Assembly: GCA_029204225.1 (NCBI GenBank)
Contig: CM055105.1
Coordinates: 16,441,353-16,505,352 of the forward strand
Direction of reading: 5' to 3'
Length of the DNA stretch: 64,000 nt
Source of the DNA: Diphasiastrum complanatum
Taxonomy: Eukaryota > Streptophyta > Lycopodiopsida > Lycopodiales > Lycopodiaceae
The translations under genes and the position numbers were made by a program. The notes beneath the pieces were generated by a model, which did no database searches, was not told where the DNA came from, and worked only from the letters and a program-made list of their open reading frames with translations. Position 1 is the first letter of the stretch. Every line of letters starts with the position of its first letter. Positions 12,422-23,287 of the stretch are shown piece after piece.

Positions 12422-12720
12422 CTATAAAGGACCTACCATGAATTCTGTAGGCTCATAGTAATCAGAGATTTGAAGCTTAAGTTCTCCAATTACAGGGTAA
12501 ATGTTTGCATCACCATCAACAAAAGCACCCTTAGACTTAAGCATAGATTCAGAGAAGGAACCAACTCCTATCTCTTGTGCAAGCTTAAAAGAGATGAAAT
12601 TATGAGAGGAGCCTGCATCAAAGAGAATTAAACAGAGTTTGTTATGGACATGTCCCCATGTCTTGAGGAGATCGTGGTTTTGAGTGTCTTCAATGCTTTG
12701 TATGACAACCTGCTTCCTTT
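12422..12720 (-). pseudogene. Ty3 aspartic protease (element E)
   Basis: Retropepsin domain with the plant Ty3 signature LFDAGSSHNFIS (catalytic Asp in DAGSS) and the downstream ...GELKLQISDYYEP...FMVGPL. A TAG stop at 12422 interrupts the frame just before RVDVILGMPWH, which continues in the same frame into RT. Confidence 0.85.
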
Positions 12721-13359
12721 GTCTGCACTTGAAGCTTTGGTATCTTTGAGTGGACATTTGAAGAAAAGGTGTCCCTTTTCCCCACACTTGAAGCATCTTC
12801 CTTCCTTGCGATAGGCCTGCACTTGTTCTTTGGAAAGGTGTTGAGTCTTCTCTTTTGGAGTTTGAGTGGTGGGATGTTCCTTCCTTTTGTTTCCACTTCC
12901 ATTTTGATGATTATCCTGCAGTTCAACTCTGGTAGCATGATATATGACTTGTTCCAAAGTATCAGCTTGTACTAGATCTAAGCCATATTGTATACTTCTA
13001 TGCAAACCCGAATAGAACTTTCTTTTTTGTTTTTTCTTGGAAATGGAACGTAAAGTCTGAACTTTCAAAAGCAACTCCCAAAATCTTTTTACATACTCAA
13101 CTACCTTCTCATTTTGTTTTTGCCTAAAGATGTCCCATGCAGCTAAAGTATCTTTCTTATATTCTTTTGGCAAAAAGTGGGCTTTAATTTGCTTTTTAAA
13201 GCTATGCCAAGTGGAAGCAGCTTCGCGATTAGATTTCATAGCTGCCCACCATAGAGATGCATACTTATCTAGATGTACCATTGCAAATCGAATCTTGGAA
13301 TGATTTGAGTATCTACTTTTCTCAAAGAAAGTATCAAGATTTCGTCTGCGAGGGTTCAC
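12628..13359 (-). pseudogene. gag: Ty3 gag with zinc knuckle (element E)
   Basis: Gag packages retrotransposon RNA in virus-like particles. Seen: a capsid-type region (KYASLWWAAMKSNREAASTW; FYSGLHRSIQYGL) of about 150 residues, a basic linker, and a canonical CX2CX4HX4C knuckle, CFKCGEKGHLFFKC. The reading frame has no ATG at its start; the first residues (NPRRRNLDTFF) run in from the leader-like repeat, so the true N-terminus is lost. The frame leaves the protein just after the knuckle, where the protease frame takes over. Confidence 0.85.
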
Positions 13360-13500
13360 GGGAACTTTCTCGTCTTTTTTTCACTAGGAACTCTCGCACA
13401 GGCACTTAATCATCAAACTAACTCTCGCAAGCTTCTCTGTGTCCTGGTCTCACTGAGATGGAACTTCAGAGGGCTCTGCGAGAGTTCTTATGAGGATTTG
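13338..13500 (-). repeat. Leader-like repeat shared with elements D and B
   Basis: Contains TCTGCGAGAGTT (about 13468-13480) and, on the minus strand, CCATCTCAGTGAGACCAGGA (about 13435-13455). The same block lies upstream of gag at about 30298-30372 (D) and, twice, at 44826-44995 (B), always in the same orientation relative to gag. Here it abuts a truncated gag of a different Ty3 type. Confidence 0.7.
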
Positions 13501-13568
13501 AATTTTTTTGAATTTTTTCAAGGGTTTTTTGAATTTTTTATGATTTTTCTCTGATTTTTACAATCTGC

Positions 13569-13886
13569 GTGATATCTTCATGTATGCTTGCTAATGATGG
13601 AGATCTAGATCCATGGTGGATTGATAGTGGAGCAAGTTCACACATGACTTTTCACAAAGAGTACTTCACTTCTTTGTTGGCATATGGAGATGACAAGAGG
13701 GTGATCTACACGACCAATGATGGTGAGTGTGCAATCAAAGGGATTGGCACAATTCCTATTTATGTCTCGACAAATAAGAATGTTCATTTGGAGGATGTCT
13801 TGTTTATTCCATCTATCAAGAATTTGCTTAGTGTGAGTCAAATGCTAAGTAAAGGCCTCAAAGTTGAGTTTGATGGAGATCCTTGT
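13569..13886 (+). pseudogene. copia protease (G2)
   Basis: Aspartic protease with WWIDSGASSHMTFHKEYF (catalytic DSGA), then VHLEDVLFIPSIKNLLSVSQ. The frame is cut after KVEFDGD by the TIR insertion at 13887. Confidence 0.9.
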
Positions 13887-14174
13887 GGCTAAAAGCATGG
13901 TTTGGTGGTACAACATGGACTATCAAGGACACTACCTTTTTTGGGTAGAAATACACTGCCTTTTTAGTGCAGGAGATCAGAGAGTGGGGTCACCACTTAC
14001 CCCCCAATACTCCAAGAGGGTAGGCCCATCATTACTAGGGATGCCTTCATTGCATTAACTCGTGGGTAGCATCTATCAAGCTCCCTCCCAAATCCCCAAA
14101 AAGTGAAATGTACTACCAAAAGGTACAATGAAAAATGGGTTCTTTTCTTGTACCACCAAACCATGCTTTTAGGC
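13887..14174. mobile_element. MITE-like insertion, 288 bp with 27-bp TIRs
   Basis: Left TIR 13887-13913 begins GGCTAAAAGCATGG. Right TIR 14148-14174 is its reverse complement with one mismatch at base 2. Flanks are TTGT (13883-13886) and TTGT (14175-14178), a 4-bp target duplication, or 5 bp (CTTGT) if the ends are read one base shorter. Element G, which lacks the insertion, reads through this point. No coding capacity. Superfamily not assigned: the termini are not the CACTA, Stowaway or Tourist signatures I know. Confidence 0.85.
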
Positions 14175-14965
14175 TTGTATGATCAAAAAGAAGGTTGTCT
14201 TGATTGGAAACGGTAAAAGGCAAGGGAAGTTGCTCAAACTAGATGCTTGTGTTATTGCTAACCATTTGGATGTGTGTTGCAAGAGAGCAAATACCTATTC
14301 AAGAGGTTTGGCAGTGGCATCAATCATGTTGTGAGTCTTGTGCTTTGTCTAAGTCACATAGACTACCTTATACTAGATCTACATCTAGATCTACAAAGCC
14401 TTTTCAACTTGTACATTCGGATATTCATGGATTTACTACAATGAGAAATAGTGGAGCTAAGATGTATGTAACTTTCATTGATGATTTTAGTAGATTTTGT
14501 TGGATCTATCTATTAAAGAGCAAAGATGAAGTGTATGATGTCTTTGTTAAGTTCAAGAATGCAAGGGAGAACCAATTTTCCACAAGGATCAAGTGCTTAA
14601 GGAGTGCCAATGGTGGTGAGTACATATCTACCAAGTTCAAGGCCTTTTGTGATGAGCATGGGATCAAGAGAGAGTATACAACATCAAGGACCCCACAACA
14701 AAATGGAGTGGCTGAAAGGAAGAATAAGACTTTATGTGAAAGTGCTAAAGCCATGCGGTTAAGTGTTAATCTTGATAAACCATTTTGGGATCAAGCTTTG
14801 TTGTGTGCCAATTTATTGTGTAATAGGTGGCCGAGTGCTATTTTGGATGGAAGGACACCTTTTGAGAGCTATTCAAGAGGAGGCAAAGTGTCAACTTTCT
14901 CAGAACTTTTGGATGCACATGGAGGGAGGGTGCTAATGAAACACAAAGGGTTACTGACAACGTAA
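14175..14965 (+). pseudogene. copia integrase (G2)
   Basis: Integrase inserts the cDNA into the genome. Seen: CESCALSKSHR (zinc-binding CX2C), VHSDIHGF and FIDDFSRFCWIYLL (catalytic Asp region), NGGEY, EHGIKREYTTSRTPQQNG and AERKNKTL. The first His pair (HKRMGHLNFKSLE in G) has been deleted. The frame is disrupted before FESYSRGGK, corresponding to FEMLFKRRP in G. Confidence 0.88.
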
Positions 14966-14974
14966 TAAAATGCA

Positions 14975-15400
14975 TTGACATGTAGTATGGAGAGACTTGA
15001 TGATAGGAGCAAGGAGGATCCATCTTCAAGGAAAGGTATTTTTGTTGGATATAATGAGGTGAGTAAAGCCTACAAGGTTTACATTCCTACTACTTACAAA
15101 GTGATTGTTGGTAGAGATGTCATTTTTTATGAGGGGAACATTCCAAAAGTGTCTTCAGTTATTATGATGGTGATGTGAGTGGATCTAACATTCTTGATGT
15201 TGATTTAAAGGTTCCTATTTTAGATGGTGATGATGATGGACCTTCATCAAGTCAAAAGCCAAGGAGAACATCAAGGGAAAGACAAGTACCTTCATGGCTC
15301 ACATATAATGAAAAGGGTAAGCAAGTAGTTTCTAGAAATTATGTTGCTTCCCTAACCTTTTTTGATGAACCTACAAGTGTAGATGAAGCAAGGAAATAAG
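14975..15400 (+). pseudogene. copia integrase C-terminal region and linker (G2)
   Basis: RLDDRSKEDPSSRKGIFVGY, KVYIPTTYKVIVGRDVIF and the linker SSSQKPRRTSRERQVPSWLT match element G 25082-25400. A frame change near 15175 and a stop near 15397 break it. Confidence 0.85.
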
Positions 15401-15404
15401 AGCA

Positions 15405-16340
15405 GTGATCCAAGCAATGGACCTTGAGTATCAAGCTCTTATGAAAAATGGAACATGGAGATTGGTGGAGTTACCTAAGGACAATAAAGCTGTTGGATGC
15501 AAATGTATCTTCAAGGTGAAGACAAACCAAGATGGATCTATCAACAAGTACAAGGCAACTTTAGTGGCAAAAGGATATGCTCAAGAACAAGGGATTGACT
15601 ATGATGAGACCTTTGCACTTGTTGCAAAGATGGTAAGCATTTGAGTCATTATCTCACTTGCTACACTTTATGGATGGGATCTATGGCAAATGGATATTAC
15701 AATTGCATTCTTGAATGATGATTTAGGAGGAAGTGTACATGGATCAATCCGAGAGCTACATTTCATCAACAAAGCCAAATCATGTGTGTCTACTACAAAA
15801 GAGTTTGTATGGCCTTAAGCAAGCACCAAGGAGTTGGTATGCTAAGCTTAACACTTTTGTACTCTCTCAAGGCTTTGTTATGAGTGAGTATGATCATTCA
15901 ATTTAACATAGGTTTGCTGGAAATGATATTACCATCTTGCTAATCTATGTGGATGATATCATCTTGAGTGGTGGAGACAATCAAGATGTGGAGGATATCA
16001 AGAGTGCTCTTAAGAAGGAGTTTGAGGTGCATGATCTTGGTAATTTGCATTACATTTTGGGAACATAAGTGATTAGGACTTCTCAATTTACTTTCATTTG
16101 TCTAGAGAAGTATGTTAATTCTATTGTAGAAAGATTTCATATAGTAGATGCAAAAGCTAGTACTGATACACCTATGGAGTCTCATGTAAAGATAACCATA
16201 AGAGGTAGTGAAAGATCCTTCAAGGACATTACTCTCTATAGAAAGCTAGTTGGTTCAGTCATCTATTTAACCATTACTAGACCTGATCTAAGCTATTGTG
16301 TTGGAAGATTGAGTCAATTCATGCAAGATCCTAGTGAGGA
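15405..16340 (+). pseudogene. copia reverse transcriptase (G2)
   Basis: Seen: MDLEYQALMKNGTWRLVELP, VGCKCIFKVKTNQDGSINKY, YAQEQGIDYDETFALVAK (usual form EETFAPV), then with frame changes the LYGLKQAPRSWY region near 15800, the catalytic YVDD as LIYVDDI at about 15945-15960, and ITRPDLSYCVGRLSQFMQ near 16275-16325. At least four stops or frameshifts. This is the segment missing from element G. Confidence 0.88.
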
Positions 16341-16344
16341 GCAT

Positions 16345-16457
16345 TGGAAGCTAGGAAAAGTGAGGCCAAGTACAAAGCTCTTACACATTGCACAAAGGAG
16401 ATAGTATGGATCAAGAGGATGATTAAGTATCTTCACTTGTTGAATTTTTCAAAGAGC
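16345..16457 (+). pseudogene. copia RNase H scrap (G2)
   Basis: SEAKYKALTHCTKEIVWIKR matches the RNase H of G. It joins RT by an internal deletion at about 16358, then gives way near 16457 to another copia family. Confidence 0.85.
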
Positions 16458-16880
16458 TATGAGGAGACCTTTGCACCAGTATGTAAGTGGGATACTCTAC
16501 ATCTACTTGTTTCTTTAGCTTTACATTTTGGTTGGCCTTTACATCAGATGATTGTAAAATCTGCCTTTCTTAATGGTGAGCTGGAAGAAGAGATGTTTAT
16601 GGATCAACCTGATGGCTTGATAACAAAAGGACATGAGCATAAAATATGTCGCCTGAAGGAAGCACTTTATGGTCTCAAGCAGACACCACGTGCATGGTAC
16701 ATTAGGATTGATGCCTACTTTCGTTCTAAGGGAATGGTGAGAACACACTTTGATCCAAATCTTTATGTCTTTTTCTTTGATGGTATGATTGTCTTGGTTG
16801 CTCTTTATGTTGACGACTTGATTATTACAAAAAATAATCAAGAAATCATAGATAAAATAAAAAAAGATCTCATGGATTAA
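16458..16880 (+). pseudogene. Second copia family, RT fragment
   Basis: In frame with the preceding scrap: YEETFAPVCKWDTLHLLVSL, FLNGELEEEMFMDQPDG, LKEALYGLKQTPRAWY and the catalytic ALYVDDLIIT. It starts at EETFAPV, downstream of the normal RT start, and stops at KIKKDLMD. It repeats a domain already present in G2, so the junction joins two different elements. Confidence 0.9.
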
Positions 16881-17274
16881 TTCGCCAATAAAATTGGACT
16901 GTTTTTACTTTTATTGTCTGGTTTAGCATTACTATGTTAATATTGAAAAAACGTATCCAAACACAGATTATGAAATCACATGAATGGAAATCTCACCAAT
17001 AGGATTTCAATAATTCTTGAACCCCTCCGTATCTGTCAGATTTATTGCTAGATAAATAATACTATTGCCACTCATTCAACCTAGTCATTTCATATTGTTT
17101 GACGATTTTAATCAAATTTAACGAGACATATCGCTTCTCTACGACCCACACTTTACCTCTTGCTCTCACTTCTATCTTCTTGTGTACAAGTACCACTGAT
17201 GAACCTTCGCCGAGTTAACCTTCACCCAAGAAACATTCGCCAACACTATTTTTAGGCTCTGATTTTGCAGATCA
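16881..17274. other. Spacer, no gene seen
   Basis: AT-rich in its first half. It should contain the 5' end of element C if that were intact, but I find no LTR end or primer-binding site here. Confidence 0.5.
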
Positions 17275-18420
17275 AGCCTTTGTCAAATTGCAGATACAGA
17301 TGGAAAAGTTATAGCCACAGTTTGATGAAAAGATAAAAGCCTTGGGGAACCTGAGAAGTTTGCTAAGACTTTTCTTACCAAAGAAAATGTCTGGTGTTCC
17401 ATTTGTACGGGGAATCACACAGCGAACGAATGTCCACAATTGAAAAAATGAATAGAAACCAGTATTGCCATATGTGCAATTCATCTGATAATGAGACTAC
17501 TTATTGCAACTTTAATCCTTGGATTATTCAGCAATGATATGCCCAGATGGGATATTGGAAACCCCTTTACAGAAGAAATCCTGCAGCCAAACCTCATCAA
17601 TCTGCTCTTGGGTATCCGGAGCGACTAGCTTTACTAGCCCCACCAACACAATCAGCTCCTCCTGCTAATCTGATGGAACCAGAACCTTATAGAAGTAAAG
17701 AACAATGAAATTATAGTAATGATCATGAAAGCAGGCCTTTAGATCAGTACGTCATCTACGTTGTTGCACAACAACAAGCATCTAGAAATTGGACCAGGGC
17801 GCCGCTTGGATGCTTTGCATGTGGAGGAAATCACAGAGTTGCAGAATGTCCAATAAAAGACAAATTTGTACCATTCTGTCGTGAATGTGGTTATGGGCAT
17901 TGCTATAAGGAGTGTCCAACAAGACCAAAGCCACCTTCGGTTATAGCTCCTGTAAATCTGATAACAATCAAGCAAAGACCAACAGTTCAATCTGAGCCAA
18001 CAAGTATACCCTTGATGGTGGTTACCAGAGCTCAGAAACAAAAAGAAGTTATAACAAATCTAGTACATGTTGATTTTATACCATCAACTGATATACCAAC
18101 AACATCTAGAGTCTATCCAAATATCCATGCAGAAAAGAGGAGATATTAGGATATGAGACAGTGGATTAAACATTTGCAAGAAGAAGAAGAGCTTGAAGCT
18201 GCTAATGTAGTAGCTGAAGTCCGTTCTTCACATGTGCAACCATTGAATAATCCACGAACAAATATTAATACTCAGTTGCATCATCATGAATAACCGGAGG
18301 CGTCGCAAATAGAGTTACTCATTAATATTCTATCTAGTAAGATGGAAATTACATTAGGAGAACTTTTGAAGTTGGTGCAGAAAGCAAAAGAAGTATTAGC
18401 GCTGAAATTAACTTAGATCA
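17275..18420 (+). pseudogene. gag: gag of Tat/Athila-like element C, triple zinc knuckle
   Basis: Gag C-terminal half with several frameshifts and stops. Three knuckle-like motifs are visible: CSICTGNHTANEC (about 17396-17434), CFACGGNHRVAEC (about 17815-17853) and CRECGYGHCYKEC (about 17878-17916). All are spaced CX2CX3HX4C, one residue shorter than the canonical retroviral knuckle. A further Cys pair (CHMCNSSD) lies between the first and second. The same arrangement is seen in element B (46020-46500). Downstream is an acidic stretch (LQEEEELEAANVVAE) with stops. The capsid half and 5' LTR are absent. Confidence 0.75.
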
Positions 18421-18529
18421 ACCTAGAAGTCAGGAACCACTTTTTTGTGCTGAATTTGAAGAATCTAATGAAGTACTCCATGTCGGAGCAGCCTGGGAAA
18501 GTGAGCAAAAAAATATCACTCTACGATAC

Positions 18530-18720
18530 AACATAGACAATTTTCTAAAGAAGCAGCCATGATAGATGGAGATTTAGGAGTTAACTTGATTTCAACAAAT
18601 CTATGTGCAAAGTGGGGCCTTACAAGGATTAACTTTGTGGCTTTTGCCATTACCCTGCAAGGAATGGTTGAAGACATACCTGTCAGAATTGCTAGTCATT
18701 ACTTTTGTAGTAATGGATTT
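18530..18720 (+). pseudogene. Protease N-terminal part of element C
   Basis: AAMIDGDLGVNLISTNLCAKWG resembles the Tat/Athila retropepsin start (D-G-x-S/G-x-N-L-I); the normal Ser/Gly after the Asp is altered. The domain is cut at 18720 by the insertion of element A and resumes at 41576. Confidence 0.7.
18716..18720. other. Target duplication GATTT, left side of element A
   Basis: GATTT precedes the LTR start TGTGAACTTG at 18721. The same five bases follow the LTR end at 41570 (copy at 41571-41575). Confidence 0.85.
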
Positions 18721-19741
<1,021 letters not shown>

Positions 19742-19813
19742 AGATACAAAATTTGATGATGAAGAGTAAAACTTTTATATTTAGTATTCATACAGTCAGT
19801 ACATATCATTTTA

Positions 19814-20334
19814 TTATGATACTCGTCTCTCTTGCTCCATGAATTTGCAAGCTTTTTCTGAACGTGTCATAATCTGAAGATTTGGTAATCTGTCTAATTT
19901 GAACTCTTCTGTAAAACCATTGAAACAATTGAATAATGTAGCTTCTATTTTCATTGGCTCTCCCATGTTGAGTGTTTTGATGGAATGCTGCTTGTGCTTT
20001 GCCAATGTGATTTCTCCATCCCTTGTGATGACCAAATACTCATGCTCCCATAGGTCTTGGGAAAGAATGATGTGTGATCCCTGAGTATGTGCTGCATAGT
20101 AGTGAAATATGGAATTAGAAAAAGGAAAATTGAAATAAAAAATGATAGGAAATTAAGGTTTATTTAAAGTAACTGACCATGTAATGCATGATGTGATATG
20201 GCCCCCATGCTTTTGATACGACATCAACAAACTCCACATAAGTTTGTTGGATGACATGTTTCTCTGTATTTATAAATGTATTTTTTCTAAGAATTTTAAT
20301 CATATTGTGTAATTTTTTCCACACATCAACTTTC
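19814..20334 (-). pseudogene. Unrecognised exon-intron-like host fragment
   Basis: Between LTR A and LTR D. Minus strand: KVDVWKKLHNMIKILRKN and FVDVVSKAWGPYHIMHYM (20334-20179), then a stretch of about 100 bp bounded by a plausible GT start (near 20178) and CAG end (near 20082), then GSHIILSQDLWEHEYLVITR, NMGEPMKIEATLFNCFNGF and RLPNLQIMTRSEKACKFMEQ to a stop at 19814. It reads like two exons of an ordinary gene, not like a transposon protein. I do not recognise the family. It could be host sequence captured by A or the target into which D inserted. Confidence 0.4.
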
Positions 20335-20870
20335 TGTAGTGGAAAAACATTCACTATGGCAAACAATAAACATGGAAATAGAAAGCATTAGAAAACACAA
20401 CCAAGAGCAATAGCAAGTAGTGAATAGCAAATGAGTATGCTTCTCTTCCAAAAATGGTAGAGTTTCCTCCTTCTCATTAAGCATGGAAATAGTGTACAAA
20501 TGGTGTCTTTTTATAAAATGGGGAAGGCCCTTGCCCCTCAATCTTATTGGCTAATATTCACAATGATCCTAACCATTCATCTTGGACCCAACTTGATCCA
20601 AGGGTCCACAAAAAGTACATTAGAAATCACAAGATTCATGTGAGTCCCAATTTGGACCCAACTCTAAAAAGTGATCTCTAAGTTTAAAAAATGACATTGG
20701 GCCTCTAGTTTTATTTTAATTACAAGGCCCAAGTCAAGATAAATTTTATCTACAACTTCAATTGCGTGCTCATTGGGCCATGGGCTTATACACGCAGGAT
20801 GCCATGCCCTCGCAACACATTTTATTGGAGGATTTTATTTATTTACACTTTGTTGGGAATACCCCCAACA
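20335..20870 (-). repeat. 3' LTR of element D
   Basis: On the minus strand it starts TGTTGGGGGTATTCCC (20870) and ends CCACTACA (20335), 536 bp. A TATA-like TTTATAAAAA lies near 20507-20517. The start resembles the B LTR (TGTTGTGGGTATTTC), and the inner part shares GGCCCAA and GCGTGTATAAG-like pieces with LTRs B and C. Confidence 0.75.
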
Positions 20871-20879
20871 GGACCCACG

Positions 20880-22637
20880 GCCTGAAGTAGTGCCGGTCCC
20901 TCGGCACTCTGCCGGTTTAGTAGAGCATTCTCTTGGATCGCCTCTGGTGGATGAGATATCCCGTAACGTCTTCCATGAAGTTGAGACGGTCCAGTTTCTT
21001 TGAGTCCTTTGGCGTGTGGAAGGACTTGTGGACTCCTGTCAGCCATTCCTGATCCACCCATGCTTGGAATCGTTTCGTCCAGGGATCTCCAAGGAATGCA
21101 GCTCGGTAATATACGCGAGCGACTGGCAGCTGGTCTTCGACTTTGTCGGAAGCGAACGCCTTATTTGGATCAAAAAATATGGAGAGAAGGAAATCATCCC
21201 ATTTTGTTTCAATGTCCATTAAATATTCCAAGTCTCGGACGTAAGTGGCTGCCGCGCGGACTGTGGGATCGGGGCAATTGATGTAGTGACTGGCGAATGC
21301 GGAGAGAGCCCTTCTGGCGTCTACATCTATTGTCCACCCATATTCGGACTTGATGATTGGCTAGTTGAAATTGTTGAGTGTGATCTGGTCCAGAGGAGTG
21401 CCACATTCTGCCCATTTGGATCTTCTTGACATGGCAGGAAATGCGCGTTCACTTGTAACTGTTGCGGACTCGTCACGTAAGCCCGGATGGCCACAGGGTC
21501 TCTCTCAAATAACTGTTGTCGCCACTCCGATTGTGGTTGGAGGGCGGGTAAGGCTTGCAGTTCTTTTCCCTTGATGGTCTGAGCTGAGAATGACATCTGC
21601 CAGCCACCTCTTGATGACTCGTGGGGATATTTGGATAAAAATTCATTGATGTTCTCCTCCACGGATTTTGATCTTCGGAAGGCCCGGCTGGCAAATATTG
21701 TTCGTGACCCTCTGGATGATGTTGCTTGGCCCTGACTGGTGGTTGCGCCTTGGCTCTGGTCTCGCGTCTCAGCGGCCGCATCTATCTGCCCTTGGTAATG
21801 GCCTTCGGACCCTTGATCTGGTTGAAATCCCCCTGCTGCCTGCTGGTTCTAATCTTGGCTGGTACTAGCCTGTGCAGCGACAAAATTAGGTGGTGGTAGA
21901 ATTACCCGGGCCTTCGTTTCCATGTATTTCTGGCATGCCTTGAGGGCTTGCTTGGCCTGGGCGAGCTCTTGCATTGCGCTTGTCCGATACTTATTGAAAT
22001 CCACCTGGTAGCTATTGAGGGTTTGGATATAAATCTGCACCTAACGCTGTAGAAGATTCATCTCTGATTGGGAAAGCGGACTTGTGTCCGGTGTAGATTG
22101 AGCTAACCAGACGAGCTTCTCGTCTTGTAAGGCTTTAACCTCCGTCCCTAGGCACGTGTTCTCTGCTTTCAAAAGTGTAAGTTGCGTCTGGATGGGGACA
22201 AGCCGTTGGGATGCTTCAGCTTGAAGCCCTCGCACCTTTGTGGAGGCCTCAGTCAGTGCTTTGGAGAGGTTTTGAATATATTTGTTTAGGCCGCCCTCCT
22301 CCTTCTGCTGCAGCTTGGCAATCTCCTGGTGCCCTGCTTGTTCGTGTTGTTGAGCCAGAATCAGCTCTTGCTGCAGCTTGGTGAGGTCTGCTCACAGTTG
22401 TGTATTACTCATTGTCAATTGTAGTACCTTGCTTTCCAGAATAGCTTTGGTTGCTACCGCATCCAGGATGTATTTTCCTAGGGTTTGGTACGCTGTCGTT
22501 AGATTCGTGGGAGCAGCTGGTACACTGGCACTAGCAGAAACTTGTGTTGTATCGGCCCCGACAACTTGTGAAATTCCGTCGTCATTGTCTTCGATCAGGT
22601 TTTCATTTGTCCTGATGCCATCTAGGCCAGTAGGGTC
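20880..22637 (-). pseudogene. Extra ORF between pol and 3' LTR, C-terminal part (element D)
   Basis: Unknown protein. From the N-terminal side: LDGIRTNENLIEDNDDG, a long heptad-like coiled-coil region (22600-21860: LTKLQQELILAQQHEQ, QTQLTLLKAENTCLGTEVKA, AMQELAQAKQALKACQKYME), a Gln/Ser-rich linker, then a conserved block with WRQQLFERDPVAIRAYVTSP and DQLPVARVYYRAAFLGDPW. The conserved block aligns with element C 52060-52600 (WRTTVFEKTPESIRSYVASP; DQLPVARLYFRATMMGGSW). Broken by about four stops or frameshifts. It ends about 10 bp before the LTR. The protein is not integrase, envelope or any other domain I know. Confidence 0.65.
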
Positions 22638-23287
22638 TGTGAAAGATTTCAGATCCTTAAGATCCAATCTACTTGAATGATCTTTGGTTAGAAAGAGAAA
22701 TACACTACCAATTTCACCAATGTAGAAAAATCAGCATCTACACACAATTTGAAATGCAAACACTAATAGAACTTGATCAAACTTGAATGAAATGATTATG
22801 TACTGTTGCTGTCCGTACAAAACCAGCAAGCTACTGTATTTCACACGTGTGGATCCAAAAATAACAAATATAGATCATTCTACACATAGAATTGCAAGCA
22901 ATCACCAAGATAGTGCACCAATGGATAGTAGAACCCAGGAGAACCTTGTATAAGCATGAAATGAGATAGAGAAGAGAGAAGATGACTCTCTCCACGAGTT
23001 ACATCCTTTTATAACAGGTCCAAACCCTATTTGGCCACTTGGCTTTCCCACCAAAATGCTAACCCTACCAATTTTGGGTCTAGATTCAATGTACCCAACT
23101 TATTCAAATTGAATCTACTCAAACTCGCATTCTATCTTTCCCACACTTTCAACAAGTGTTTATTCAAATGAAATTTAGACTAATGAACTTTGAAAAGTCA
23201 ACCTCTAAGTCTAAAACAAGTTTTGGCCTCAATATGCCAAATATGAAAATATTACAAAATGTGATGAAACTAGTTGAATCTTTCACA
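22638..23287 (-). repeat. 3' LTR of copia G
   Basis: Begins TGTGAAAGATTTC and ends TTGAATCTTTCACA; 650 bp, collinear with 28020-28669 without indels. Confidence 0.95.

Larger units (their letters stand above)
11291..13359 (-). mobile_element. Truncated Ty3/gypsy element E (gag-PR-RT)
   Basis: Order on the minus strand: gag, zinc knuckle, protease, reverse transcriptase. The pol frame stops being recognisable after SFLGLCSYYRKFIG near 11335, so RNase H, integrase and the 3' LTR are absent. The 5' side (above 13338) joins a leader-like repeat shared with elements D and B instead of a normal gag N-terminus. Damage: one frame change between gag and protease near 12700-12720, and one in-frame stop between protease and RT near 12420. 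Confidence 0.9.
13569..16457 (+). mobile_element. Ty1/copia fragment G2
   Basis: Close relative of element G (22638-28669), in the opposite orientation and without LTRs. Retained: protease, part of integrase, RT and a short piece of RNase H. Differences from G: a 288-bp TIR insertion after the protease, loss of about 40 integrase residues between the GAG-pre start (VQ/EVW) and CESCALSK, several frameshifts, and a deletion joining LGKR of RT to SEAEYK of RNase H at about 16358. It keeps the RT that G has lost, so it is the reference for what G should look like. Confidence 0.9.

Noticed and set aside
13569-16457. Treating G2 as the missing RT of element G moved in one event
   Set aside because: G2 carries protease and integrase too, has no LTRs and diverges from G; it is a separate copy.
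21000-21868. Plus-strand ORFs across element D (for example 21000-21281, 21668-21868)
   Set aside because: Antisense of the extra ORF, whose minus-strand reading aligns with element C.
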